Origin: Clavelina lepadiformis
Taxonomy: Eukaryota > Chordata > Ascidiacea > Aplousobranchia > Clavelinidae
DNA length: 64,000 nucleotides
Assembly: GCF_947623445.1 (NCBI RefSeq)
Contig: NC_135246.1
Location: forward strand, 1,924,501 to 1,988,500
Reading direction: 5' to 3'
Below, one piece after another: positions 46,405-57,236 of the stretch (the stretch's first letter is position 1; each line of letters opens with the position of its first letter). The position numbers and the translations under genes were made by a program. The notes beneath the pieces are model-generated. The model saw only the letters and a list, made by a program, of their open reading frames with translations. It searched no databases and was not told the origin of the DNA.

Positions 46405-48745
46405 TTTATGATCCTATGACTTCATGCAGCACAGATCATTTCATGAAATATTTTTAAAATTAAGAAAAAATAAACCTGGTAATAAAGATTGGTTGTCAGC
46501 GTAATTCATAAAAAATATAATCATATATATAGACATGTACAAACTTTAGGTCTCTTATACTTTCGCACTTCGACTTGTAGACCTGAATGAAAAATAGTTA
46601 TGAGGTAATAGAAAAGAAATTATGATGTAATAATTCCTCGATACTCGATCCTGATATTGGGAGTGCAAATAGAATCAGTTAGGTAAAACATGAAAGATAT
46701 ATAACACTTATATATCTGAACTCATACTATTGAACAGCCGACCCACCGACACTGCGCTTACTACTGGAATGACGTTCTATCGATGGGACCAGCACATATA
46801 AGGCGGAGAAGCAATTAAGGAGGCGTGATTAAGCGCAAAGCAAACTAGTGTAAACGAAGGAATTTGACCGGCGGAATGTCAGGAATGTCACCACAATGGC
46901 AATCATGAAGTTCACAATGGTTGGTGTCGGTGGAAGAATCATGTTAATATTAATTAAAATATAAATGAAAAAACACTAAGGTGCCACCTAAAGAGTTAAG
47001 TACGATTTATTGGAAGGAGTTTTTGCAAGTTTAAGCTTGCTTCTTCAGATGTAACTATCATGCAGTTTATGCGGACTCAATGGGTCTAGTGCACAATCAA
47101 AGAAGATCACAATTTGGGTAGCAGGGGTATAGTATATAAATGCATCATGCGGCTGTGTACTTCTGCACTAGACCCGACTCAATAAGTTAAGAAGCTGACT
47201 GTAAAGTGCGGAAGTTGTTGATGAGAAATCGAGCGTGAAAAGACACAAATTTTGAGGTGATGGCATTAGCCTGAGACTCACTTCTCTGTTTATTTATTAT
47301 ATATTGGCGTTTAAACAACCAGTTTGTTGATTTATTATAAATTAGCGTTTTTAATATAAAAAGTCCAGTATGTACGTTGATGAATCTCGTGCGTGCAGGT
47401 GTCACACTTTCCACCTATGATGGCTAAAATGTGACACAAGTTAACACAGACACAAGCCATTTTTGACATGAGCTCTTTAGGTTGACAGGTTTAAATGAGT
47501 CAGTTCTTGGTGGTGGCAGGCTAGCCTAGATTGAGAGGTGAAAATTTGGGATTAAAGTCTGTATTGAACGTACAAAATGTTATTCTTTTTGATATGCATG
47601 TTCCACAGGCGCGTGCGTGCGTGCGTGCAGGTAGAGCTGAGCGACCAACGAAGATCGGTAAAAAGTTCTCGCTCGTTTTACCGATCCTGCTCTTTTAAGC
47701 AAGTCAAGATATAGGTATTCAATCCGTATGTCTGGATGTTGTAGATTTACATTATAGAACTTACGTCTAATTGTAGCCTATAATAAATGCTTTGGAATTT
47801 CATGCAATATTAAGTTGAACAGTTTTGCTTTGGTCAAACTTGCCATATTTCGTAGTTTCTATACCAAGAAATCATGCTGACAGAGAGAGGAACTTTGCTT
47901 TATTTAACAACCTAAAATCTGGCATTTAAACAACCGGTGTAACATTAAGACTTTGCCTTATTTAGTGTTTTACTTCTGCATTTTAGAACCCAGGCTATTT
48001 TTAAAACCCAAATCTGAAAACAACCAACCAACCGTACACACCTGTCTCGTCCAAGTTTTTCCCAAGACAATAGGTTTCTGTGAAAAGGAATTCAAGAGTG
48101 CGACCTATATCATATACGAAATGATAACGAAAAAAAACTAAACTTATATTAGCAATTAAGCATTTAAATTTCACATATGCACCTAAATGTACATTGTTTT
48201 AAATTTTAATGATTAATAGTTATCCACATTTTTAATTGTTATTTTAGAATTGGGTTCAAATACTTAAAATTATTAGATATTCTATTTTTTTAAAAATCAT
48301 ATAATCGAAAAATAATATTTTTTGACGTCATGACTTTGGAATTTCGAAAGCAAGAGCAAACAATTACGCAAAAGATAATGTTTTCAATGTTTAGTTTTGT
48401 TACTTTTTCCACAACTTTTATTTTTTGTACACGCTAAAGCTACAGTAATAGTTTTTATAATGTAATGCTAATACTGCATACTCCAAATTTCATGTTTTAT
48501 TTGCATTCACAATTCACCCTATAGACCTTGCCTGACAGTATGTCATTCAAATAAAGATTTCACAAACAAACCACGTATACCTACAGATTTTTGTGTTAAA
48601 CATGCTTATTTTTTACAAAAACGTATACGTATATTTCGGTAGGGGTATTTTTGCAAGTGAGCCTGGGGCTGCAGCCTCTTCAGCCCACGACTTAATCCGC
48701 TACTGAACGTAATAGGCACAAGGTTTAGCAAGGCAGCGGGATTAC
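46405..48745. other. intergenic, LATS upstream region
   Basis: Presumed LATS promoter region followed by AT-rich sequence. A weak inverted repeat (GGGTCTAGTGCA near 47082 and TGCACTAGACCC near 47164) shares its core with the element at 53821-54001. A short GCGTGCGTGCGTGC tract lies near 47611. No gene is supported. Confidence 0.4.
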
Positions 48746-49764
48746 CTCCGTTCGAAGAACGCTTAACTGGCTGCGTAGTCGGTGGTGGTGGTGGCGCAGT
48801 TGTTCCTTCAACCCGATTTTATGTAGACCTCGTGTGTACCGCATGGCTGGGTAACATTTGCCTGGACGTTGTCGTCGTTTGAAGCACACGTTCACGTCGG
48901 TGTTGACGTGGCTTATTAAAGAGGTTCACGTTTTGGAAAAGTTTCGCGTTAGGCTGATGCCGTCGAGATCGTGTTGATAGATAATTGCGGGTTGGTTTGT
49001 ACTTACAGGACTTTCTGCATTTCATAGCCAACTTTCCAAACATTCGATGGTAAAAGCATAGTTTCGACCTGCGTTGATGCTTCTAGATCTGTGATTCCCA
49101 ACCGCGGCTCCAAGCTAGCATTCTTGCGGCTCTCATTGACCCCCGAAAATCCCACAAAAAATATAAAAAATGTATTTATAATAATTAGGGCGATTATTTT
49201 TTGACTTGTCAGTTGGAGTTGGAGTCAAGTTGAACATTAAATTGATTTGTGTTATTTTTCTTGTTAATGTTGCTATACGTTGGTACATGCTTTCATGCTT
49301 TAAAATTTTCGTTATAATTAGGGTACTTGAGTGTTTTCATGCGGCTTCATACGTAGGCTAGGCCTACTCTGAAGTTTGAAATTCGGCCCTGACACCAAAA
49401 AAGGGTTGGGAACCACTGTTCTAGATGATAGGAGAGTTGCCATGGGAAATCATATTAATTTTACATGTCCTTCAATCCTCTTGTCCCTTGGTTGCACAAC
49501 GAAATCTTAATACTCGACTCTTCCGAAAATTGTGCCAAAACATGCCAGTTTAATATAAATTTCTATTGCTCCTTACTTCTGTGCGCTGTGTCTCAAAAGG
49601 AAAAATGTTGATTCGCCTTATGCGTAATTACCAGAGGTTATTAATATAAATAATCATACTTACGTTTCACTAAATTGACCGCATGTGCACCCGGACTTGT
49701 GATCCAACATTGCTAATGGTAGTTTGTGCATACCACAGAGTAATGAAGGGGAACAAGGTTTCTT
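48746..49764 (-). CDS. possible Cys-rich multi-exon gene, unrecognised
   Basis: Three minus-strand segments join in phase with standard splice sites: 49764-49664 (TTTACAG to GTAAGT), 49068-49007 (ACGCAG to GTAAGT) and 48861-48746 (TCCAG to GTAATC). The joined reading contains KPCSPSLLCGMHK, GCTCGQ, KLCFYHRMFG and MKCRKSCKC, so cysteines are dense and spaced as in small secreted domains. A possible earlier exon at about 50121-49965 ends with a donor (CCCAG|GTCAAA). It offers two open frames, one also Cys-rich, and the correct one is unclear. The intron between the first two segments contains the MITE at 49089-49418. No start codon or full domain is identified, so the function is unknown. Confidence 0.33.
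49089..49418. mobile_element. hAT-type MITE with perfect 8-bp duplication
   Basis: The ends are CTGTGATTCCCAACC and, inverted, CAGTGGTTCCCAACC. TTCTAGAT is repeated exactly at 49081-49088 and 49419-49426. The 330-bp interior lacks a transposase. The CAGTGGTTCCCAACC type of end is widespread among non-autonomous hAT elements of animals and differs from the CAGGGTGGTCCAA end of the autonomous element at 50579, so the two are likely separate families. Confidence 0.87.
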
Positions 49765-50578
49765 CTGTAAACTTGATTTTCATCCACAGTCTTCAACATC
49801 AGGCGAAAGCATCCAAAAAACTTTGACTTCTCAACCTCTTTAGAAACATTTTGTCCTAAAAATGTCAATTTTATCTATCGTAGTTTGTCATTCTTTGCCA
49901 ATGCTCAACCACATAGTTCTTTAAATTCTATTCATTTATAAACTGAATTTGAAAACATTTTGACCTGGGATACAAGGAGACACAATTCTATAAACATTAA
50001 CAGCATCAACACCACCACATGTTCCCATTCCTCTATTGCATTGGCTTGGACAAATGTATTGAAGCTTGGACATGTGTATTGAAGTGTGGTAAACTTCGTT
50101 ATATCCTCTGCACAAATGCATGTGTCTCCAGATTTTAACTCAACCTATAAGTTTGCGGACATAAACCATTTTGATTGAAAAACTAACAAATAGGCTAACT
50201 TACAAATATGTTATAAGTTATAAGTTCTGCAAAACTTCTATAATTTTATGGTGCTCGCGCGAAATTCTGTAAATAGCGGTAACATAATTACCACAGCATA
50301 GAAAACAACTGTTATTTTTTTTCCTTATTTGGTAGCAATAGTGCACGTGCGCGGATGAATAATTATAACAAACAAGACATGTGTTCAAACTTCAAAAGGC
50401 GAAAGATTCGATATCATTACCATTGTGACGCAAGGCAATGAAACGTCTTCAGGATCTGTTCATTGGGGTTTCATACAGCAATTTTGGTTTAATCATAGGC
50501 CTAGGCCGCCTAGTCCATACAGGTCTTTACGGTGCAGAAGGTTTTAAAGTGATATGTTGCCTCAGGTTTATCGTAGGA

Positions 50579-52977
50579 CAGGGTGGTCCAAACCCTGGCA
50601 CGCGGGCCGCATGCGGCCCGCGTGAAGCTTTTGTGCGGCCCGCGAACACTTTGTGGATGCCGGAATTATCAGTGCTAAATCCAAGGTTTAAAAATACACC
50701 TACGCTTTATAAATACATTACATTCGCCACAACCCTAAATAAGTCGTGCATAATCGGGTCAATAGGTAACTATGAGGGAACAATGTCGGTTTGTGACGAC
50801 ACAAACGTGCGTTGATATTTTGCTTTTGTTGCTAGCGCAGAGTACACTCTCGAATTTGGTTGTAAATTAGCTGCAACTCGTTTATTTAGTCAAGGGGAAA
50901 AGTTTACTAAAAGCATGAGTGTCAAAAGAAAAGTGTCAGAGGAAAACAGAGAGTTCAATTCTACTTGGGAGGAAAGGTATTTTTTTGCCAATAGCAATGG
51001 TAAACCACAGTGTCTGGTTTGCTTGCAAGTTATTTCAGTGCCTAAAGAGTTTAATTTAAAGCGACATTACAGCACCATGCATGAGAAAAAATATGGCCAA
51101 TACCATGGAACTTCTAGGGAAGCAATTTTGAAAGAGTTAAAGGGCAATTATTCCAAGCAAAAAAAAATGATTATTGGTTTTTCCAAACCCGATTCAACTG
51201 CAGACCTTAAAGCTTCATACGAAGTTGCTCTAACGCTCGCAAAACATGGAAAAGCTTTTCGAGACGGGGAGATTGTAAAAGAGTGTGCGATTAAGATGGC
51301 CCTTTCCTTTGGAGATAAAAAAATAGCCAAAAAATTTGAAAACGTTTCTTTATCTCATCAAACCGTTGCAAGAAGAGTGGCAGAATTGAGCGAAAACGTG
51401 ACTGTGCAATTGAAAGACGTTGTTCAACAATGCAAGTACTTCTCTTTAGCCTTGGATGAAAGTACTGACATCAGTGACGTTTCCCAGCTTTTGGTTTTCA
51501 TTCGCACTATTGATAAAAACTTTACTGTATTTGAAGAACTACTCAAGATATCTCCACTTCGTGGAACTACAAAAGGTATCGACATATATAACAGCCTTGC
51601 GTCTGTCGTTGATGCTTATGGAGGATTTGAGAAGTGTGCATGTGTTGTAACAGATGGTGCCAGGGCAATGGCAGGACGAAAGAGAGGACTAGTTGGCATT
51701 CTAAAAGATCATGGAGTGAACTGCCCAACATTGCATTGTATCATTCACCAAGAAGCACTATGTGCCAAAGTTTTGCAGATGAGTGATGTTATGCTTAGTG
51801 TGACGAATATAGTCAACATCATCAAAGGGGGAAACAGAGCCCAGAGACATAGAAAATTCATCCAGTTCTTAAAAGATGTGGGTGCAGAATATGAAGATGT
51901 TCCACTATTCTCAAAAATTCGATGGTTAAGTGCAGGCAAAACATTGAAACATTTCTTTTCTTTGCGAAAAGAAATACTAAATTTTCTCCAGAATGAGATA
52001 GAAGGGACGACCGAGACATACCAGATTCAGTTGAGTGATGACAAGTTCATTGGTTCGTTGGCGTTCTTGACAGACATTAGTAATCACTTCAATATCCTAA
52101 ACATGAAACTGCAAGGTAAGAAACAAAATATTTCTCAATTGGTTGGACACATTGAAGGTTTTCGCAAGAAACTTGTGCTATTTAAGGCTTCTTTGCAAAG
52201 GAATGATGCTACCCACTTTCCTGCATGCAGTGAAGTACTTGGTGAAAGAAAAAGTATCGATTTTTCTGCATTTTCTAACAAAATTGGTGACATCATCGAT
52301 GAGTTTAACGACAGATTCGCTGACTTTGATTTGCTGAAAGCACAAATGGAGCTTTTCAACAATCCAATGGAAATAGTTATAGAATCCCAACCATCTTACG
52401 TTCAGCAAGAACTATGTGAATTGCAGTCAGACCCTTTTCTTCTTTCACGTAAGAATGAGCGTTACGACGCCTTTTGGAGGCTTTTAAGCAACGAACAGTT
52501 TCCACGATTAAACGACTTCGCACTGAAGATATGCTCCATGTTTGGTAGCACATACATATGTGAAAGCACTTTCTCCATTATGAAGCGATTAAAAAGCGAC
52601 ACACGGAACAGAATGGCTGATGAAACCCTGGATGCCTGCTTACGTCTGTCGACCACTGAATTTAAAGCAGAGATCGACACCATATGCAAAAGCAAAAACG
52701 CAGAGTCGCAAGCAGAGATTAAAAAGTGAGTTAGGCGTGCAGCAAAACATTAGGTCGATCAGAACAGCAAACTCAGTCCTTTCCTTTCATTCATTTCATT
52801 TCATTCATACAACTGTATTTTGTAAGCGACAAGATTTGTTAATGTTCATAGCCTGCGAACAGTAGTTAACAACGTTTCTACTTTCAGCAACGCGTTATCA
52901 TTTCTCACTATGCGGCCCGTGAAGTTTTTCTCAGACCCTAATGTGGCCCTTCATGTTCGCAGTCTTGGACCACCCTG
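50579..52977 (+). mobile_element. complete hAT transposon, probably autonomous
   Basis: 2399 bp with terminal inverted repeats starting CAGGGTGGTCCAA at both ends. It is flanked by an exact 8-bp duplication, TCGTAGGA (50571-50578 and 52978-52985). It contains one long uninterrupted transposase frame. Just inside each end lie GCGGCCCGCG / GTGCGGCCCG motifs, plausible subterminal transposase-binding repeats. Exact duplications, matching ends and an intact frame point to recent activity. Confidence 0.95.
50915..52729 (+). CDS. hAT transposase (ZMYM6/GTF2IRD2-like group)
   Basis: A single 604-residue frame without introns. Residues 33-56 form a BED-like zinc finger, C-x2-C-x14-H-x4-H. The RNase-H-like core starts at SLALDESTDIS (Asp181, first catalytic position) and continues with VVTDGARAM (Asp247, second). 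The Cys/His stretch CPTLHCIIHQEALCAK follows near 270-285, and RWLSAGKTLKHF near 345. The C-terminal hAT dimerisation block is present (SMFGSTYICESTFSIMKRLK, then RNRMADETLDACLRL). The frame resembles host genes derived from this group (GTF2IRD2, ZMYM6, SCAND3-type). No stop or frameshift is seen, and the frame begins 336 bases inside the element, so it is likely functional. Confidence 0.94.
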   Translation: MSVKRKVSEENREFNSTWEERYFFANSNGKPQCLVCLQVISVPKEFNLKRHYSTMHEKKYGQYHGTSREAILKELKGNYSKQKKMIIGFSKPDSTADLKASYEVALTLAKHGKAFRDGEIVKECAIKMALSFGDKKIAKKFENVSLSHQTVARRVAELSENVTVQLKDVVQQCKYFSLALDESTDISDVSQLLVFIRTIDKNFTVFEELLKISPLRGTTKGIDIYNSLASVVDAYGGFEKCACVVTDGARAMAGRKRGLVGILKDHGVNCPTLHCIIHQEALCAKVLQMSDVMLSVTNIVNIIKGGNRAQRHRKFIQFLKDVGAEYEDVPLFSKIRWLSAGKTLKHFFSLRKEILNFLQNEIEGTTETYQIQLSDDKFIGSLAFLTDISNHFNILNMKLQGKKQNISQLVGHIEGFRKKLVLFKASLQRNDATHFPACSEVLGERKSIDFSAFSNKIGDIIDEFNDRFADFDLLKAQMELFNNPMEIVIESQPSYVQQELCELQSDPFLLSRKNERYDAFWRLLSNEQFPRLNDFALKICSMFGSTYICESTFSIMKRLKSDTRNRMADETLDACLRLSTTEFKAEIDTICKSKNAESQAEIKK

Positions 52978-53141
52978 TCGTAGGACATCCGCGAGTTGCC
53001 CGACTGGAAAGTTTGCAACAAACATTGAGATTAAGTGAAGTGGTCGGCTCACTTGGCTGGTGTAGATTTCTTTCTATCCAAGACACTTTGTTAACAGCAG
53101 CTAAACACCGCGGCAACTGTACTTTTGCATTTTCACGCTAG

Positions 53142-53820
53142 GATTAAGTTTTGTGTGAGAATTACCTGACAATTATACAAGGGATAGCAGGTTATAATCG
53201 TATATCGATGTAGCCTAGACGAACATAGTCCAATGGTCACCAACCATCATGCTGGAAAGTGTGGCGCCTGCGTACGCCGAATTACAATAACTAAACAAAA
53301 AAACTGTTAGTTTGAACGCACAATGTCTTGTTGAAGACTACCGTACTTTTCAGTCGTCGTCGGGTTCACCACTCTGCAACATCTTATCTGCGGCTTTCAT
53401 TTGTATGCTCTCAAACTCATTTTAACATCAACTGTGGCAATAGTACCCAGTAGTTTAATAATGTAGTAGGAAACAAACAATAATTTCCACCATAGTGGAA
53501 AGTGTGTGCTACCGCCACACACGACATCAATGTGGACACCGAACTTTGTTATCTTCTCGTCGATTTATAATAATTAAACCAAGAAACCGGCTTTTTGAAC
53601 GCCAATTTATGATAAACACGCAAAAAATTAGGTTTCTATGCATAGCATCAATCTAAAATTTGCTTCTTTGCACGAACGATTTTTTTTCTAAAACTGCCGT
53701 ACTTCCAGTCGGGGCTAGCCACTAGTTGTACACCTCCCGCTTAGCATTTTAACTGTGGTAGCCTAATGCAAAGACTTTTTTTATTCAATAGATAAAAATT
53801 CTGGATCCTCAGATAAAGAT
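53142..53820. repeat. diverged repeat with similarity to the palindrome flank
   Basis: Phrases such as CTTTTTGAACGCCAATTTATGATAAAC (split here: CTTTTTGAACGCC, then TTATGATAAAC) near 53600 resemble 4206-4250, where GTTGTTTGAACGCC and TTATGATAAAC occur close together. A shorter echo, TTAGTTTGAACGC, lies near 53307. The shared block suggests an old interspersed repeat. Its family and ends are not clear. Confidence 0.35.
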
Positions 53821-54001
53821 CCTTTGTGTAAGTTCCGATTGTCACAAATCAGAATCTTGCTGGGTCTAGTGTAGAACTGCACAATCGTGTTGTACATTCA
53901 TTTACAAAACCCCAGCTACTTAAATTGTGATGTCATTTGGTTGCGCAGTTCTGCGCTCGACCCAAGATTCTAATTTGTGACAATCAGAACTTACACAAAG
54001 G
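53821..54001. mobile_element. short MITE with about 60-bp inverted repeats
   Basis: The left arm begins CCTTTGTGTAAGTTCCGATT and the right arm ends in its near complement (CAGAACTTACACAAAGG). The arms match with scattered differences over about 60 bases and surround a roughly 60-base AT-rich centre. No clear target duplication was found. The inner arm motif GGGTCTAGTG also occurs near 47082, so other copies exist. Confidence 0.6.
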
Positions 54002-55283
54002 CTGGCTTGGTAATAGGAGCTTACCTCATTGCTGGGTTTAAGTTGTGCAAAGACTCCCGTCAGTCTTAAGATAAAGATTATATCATAACATGTTTTGATT
54101 CCATTAAATTTCATACATGCTGTTGAGTAATAGAAAACATGATAGAAACATGCTGCAGCTCAAGATGTTCTAAAGGTTTTGGTACTGCACTGTAACAGCC
54201 CATGAGAAAGTGACATCCTTCCCAACTTGGGACACAACATTAGCGAAATATCAAATGGAAAGGAGTTTAGCACTCCTATATGCACCTGGTATCTATAAAG
54301 AAGATTCAGAAAGGGTTATTAGACCCCAGGCTGGAAAGCATGACACATTTTTATGAGATCTCGGGAATGCAAAATGGCCAAAATTGAGGTGACCAAGTGC
54401 GGGACAGCTAAAAGTGGTGTGCAAAATGGTGTACAATGTACATTTTGCAATCTGCAATGAACATTAGCGTAAACGCAAGCCCTGAGGGATTTGGTGGTAA
54501 AACAGAAGACATTCGGGTGCAGAAGCACAGTCTTCAAAATTTTTTTCTTTTTAGATCTTTCAGCAGTAGGCCTAGCTTTTTCGAATTTCTGAAATGTGGT
54601 ACTGCTATAATGATCTCCAGCGGTAACACGATTTGACAATACAATACACATTGTCAGAGCATATGACTGTATGTAGAGGCTATTGCTATATGCTCTCTGC
54701 TAAAGTGAAGAGGCTTGCAAGGCCAAACTATGTTCAAAACGTTTGTTAAAGATAGTCATTGAAAATGACTAGTGTAACAGATGTATTAAGAAGCTTATTG
54801 TTAGATTGTTGCTGACTGTAAATAGCGCCAGTTGTGGCTAATCGCTACCCATAATGCCTCAGCTTGCTTGCCAATGTGCTAACATGCCTGTACGCATGCA
54901 TTCAAGATTATGCGCCATACACGTGTGCTCACTTTTCACTTTCGTATTAAAATATGCTGTTAAAGGCCTCAAAGCCTGAGTCACTCAAAGCAGAACATTA
55001 CAACTATGCTATGTAATTTAGGGTTTTCTACGTATTTTGTACCTCGATGACATTGTAATATATTTTGCACATCAAACAATTTGCGATTTTGTATTAGAAA
55101 GAAGAAAAAACGTTTGTGCATTCTAAAGGCTAATGTTTGTTTTAGTTTATTTGGAAACTCGGTTTATATTACATCAGCTGTCACATGTATATTGCTTTGG
55201 ACACATATCTTGTATATCTACTGGTGATATCACTGCACATTTTGTGCATACAATTAGATAGGCCTATATACCTACATACTAAC
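54002..55283. other. intergenic, nothing recognised
   Basis: No supported exon or element between the short MITE and the piggyBac-type element. Opposing frames near 54319-54651 are probably chance. Confidence 0.4.
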
Positions 55284-55287
55284 TTAA

Positions 55288-56941
55288 CACTAGAACGACC
55301 AAGTGGCTTTTTTGACGCATTTCAATGTTTGCAACAGCTTGCTTTCAGTCAAATGTTGTGCTATTCAACTGAAATTTCCTGGCAATTATTTATTTCTTGA
55401 CGTCAACCTTAGGTGTGAGTTTGGTTGCATCATCCATCCATCATTTGCAAATGAAAAAGTTACACATGGCTGTTACAGTGGCTTTTTTGACGCAAAGCAA
55501 TTTTTGTACTGCAATGCGTATCATTGCGTTAATTTAGTATTCTTCTATAATGATTAATGACGTAATAAGCAAAAAGACACTCGAAGCAATGCACCACTTT
55601 GTTATGTGTTTGCGATGGAATTGTCAGTTCTGGTTTTGACCCAGACACCCAGTTAGAATTCAGCATGGTCAGTCAGTTACGTGTATTTCAGAAGGAGGCT
55701 AATCCGTTATACAGTTGTACAAGGGTTTACGAAATTTTTTGTGCAATATCGTACGATATTTTGTGAAGATAGTAGGCCTACTGATAACTGCGAAATTTCT
55801 CTCCTATTCCATTCTACTTAGCTGCTTGTGTAGTGGATAAGAAAAAGTGTATCGTACAGAAAAATACACATAGCCTACTGCAAGTAAACTGCAAAGATGG
55901 TGAAAAGATTGGCAGCTCGTCAGGCTTTGCGGCGTTTACAAGATATTGAATCAGATTGTTCTGATGGTGAATTTTCTGACAGTGAGAACCCTTTGGGAAA
56001 CGATGCATTTCTATCTGTAGTGGAGAGTGTTGAGGAATCCTTTGAAGGACGAAGATACTGATAGAGATAGTGATGCAGTTGTAGATTCCGATGAAAATGA
56101 TGACAGAGTGCAATACTTGATGAGAAAAGATGGCTCTTTATGGCAGAAGTTATCCATCTCTCAATCGCAGAGAAGACGTTTGCAACAACAAAACGTTGCA
56201 AATGTCAGGCCTGGTCCAACTGCGTTTGCAACAAACCGTGTAATTGAAGGCAGACCAGCTTCTTCTTTCAAAGTCATATTTAGTGAAGCAATGCTCCGAA
56301 ATATCCAGAAATGTACGGTTTCTGAAGCTCAGCGTGTCACAGGGAATGCCAACTGGAATGTGACGCTGCACGAACTTGACAAGTTTATTGGCCTTATTAT
56401 TACTAGAGGTGTGTTAGGGGCAAAGAGGCCTGCCTTGCTCTAGTCTGTGGAATACGTCTTGCTGGTACCCAATGTTCAGTCAGACTCTTTCCAGGAATCG
56501 GTTCATGGAAATAATGAAAAATCCGAAGGAACTGCGCAACTTCCGAATGCCGCAACAGAACAACACGCATATGCTGCACCTGCAAAGAAGCAATCTGTGG
56601 AAAGCGCTCTGCAAAAGTCTGTCTAAAATGTGCCAAATGACTGTGACAAAAATAAACAATATATAACTACGGATATCATTTGGAGATATTGGTCTTGACT
56701 TTCAAGCTTGTTCCAAGGTTTTTGCAATTTGCTGGTTTAGCAATCTAACGCTAATGTTTCACAAAAGTATGTCATTCAAAAGCAAAAATTGAACTTTTGG
56801 GGCAAAAATTCATAATTTTTATCAGAAACTTTGTGGGCATGGCACCCCTAGGTTACGGCGATAGAAGGGAAAAATTACACAATGCGTTAAAAAAGCCACT
56901 TTGGTTGTTGTAAGTAGTTCGAAGTTCCAGTCTTTCTAGTG
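55288..56941 (+). mobile_element. internally deleted piggyBac-type element
   Basis: Bounded by TTAA on both sides (55284-55287 and 56942-56945), the piggyBac target. Both ends begin CACTAGAA (right end inverted) and carry a subterminal block, AGTGGCTTTTTTGACGCA on the left (also repeated near 55480) and its inverted counterpart on the right near 56884. The interior keeps the two outer parts of a piggyBac transposase gene but lacks the middle, so the element is non-autonomous. Its right end lies 49 bases before the URB1 start codon. Confidence 0.87.
55897..56642 (+). pseudogene. piggyBac transposase remnant
   Basis: An N-terminal acidic region starts at the ATG at 55897 and is interrupted by a frameshift near 56040-56060. 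It continues in another frame (56027-56443) through a piece typical of the start of the DDE_Tnp_1_7 domain (TLHELDKFIGLIITRGVLG) to a stop. After a large internal loss the characteristic Cys-rich C-terminus reappears (CCTCKEAICGK, then VCLKCAK, stop near 56642). The catalytic Asp-containing centre is missing, so no active enzyme can be made. Confidence 0.8.
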
Positions 56942-56990
56942 TTAACCTGTTGAACACTTACCAGGGAATACATAGGGTGTATACTCAAGT

Positions 56991-57204
56991 ATGGGAAAAA
57001 ATAAAATAGCAAATGTCACTGCTCAAAATGTGGATGTGAAAAGTAATTTTTCGGAATCTTTTGATCCAGTGAAGTTTACAAAAGCATTACAAGATGATGA
57101 ACTTGCTGTGAAAGGTATGTTTTAGAAAAATGTTTTGCTAGATTCCTGTTAATCAGAGCAGGCCTTCCGTATCAAACCATTTGATGAATTTCAAGTTTTA
57201 TAAA

Positions 57205-57236
<32 letters not shown>

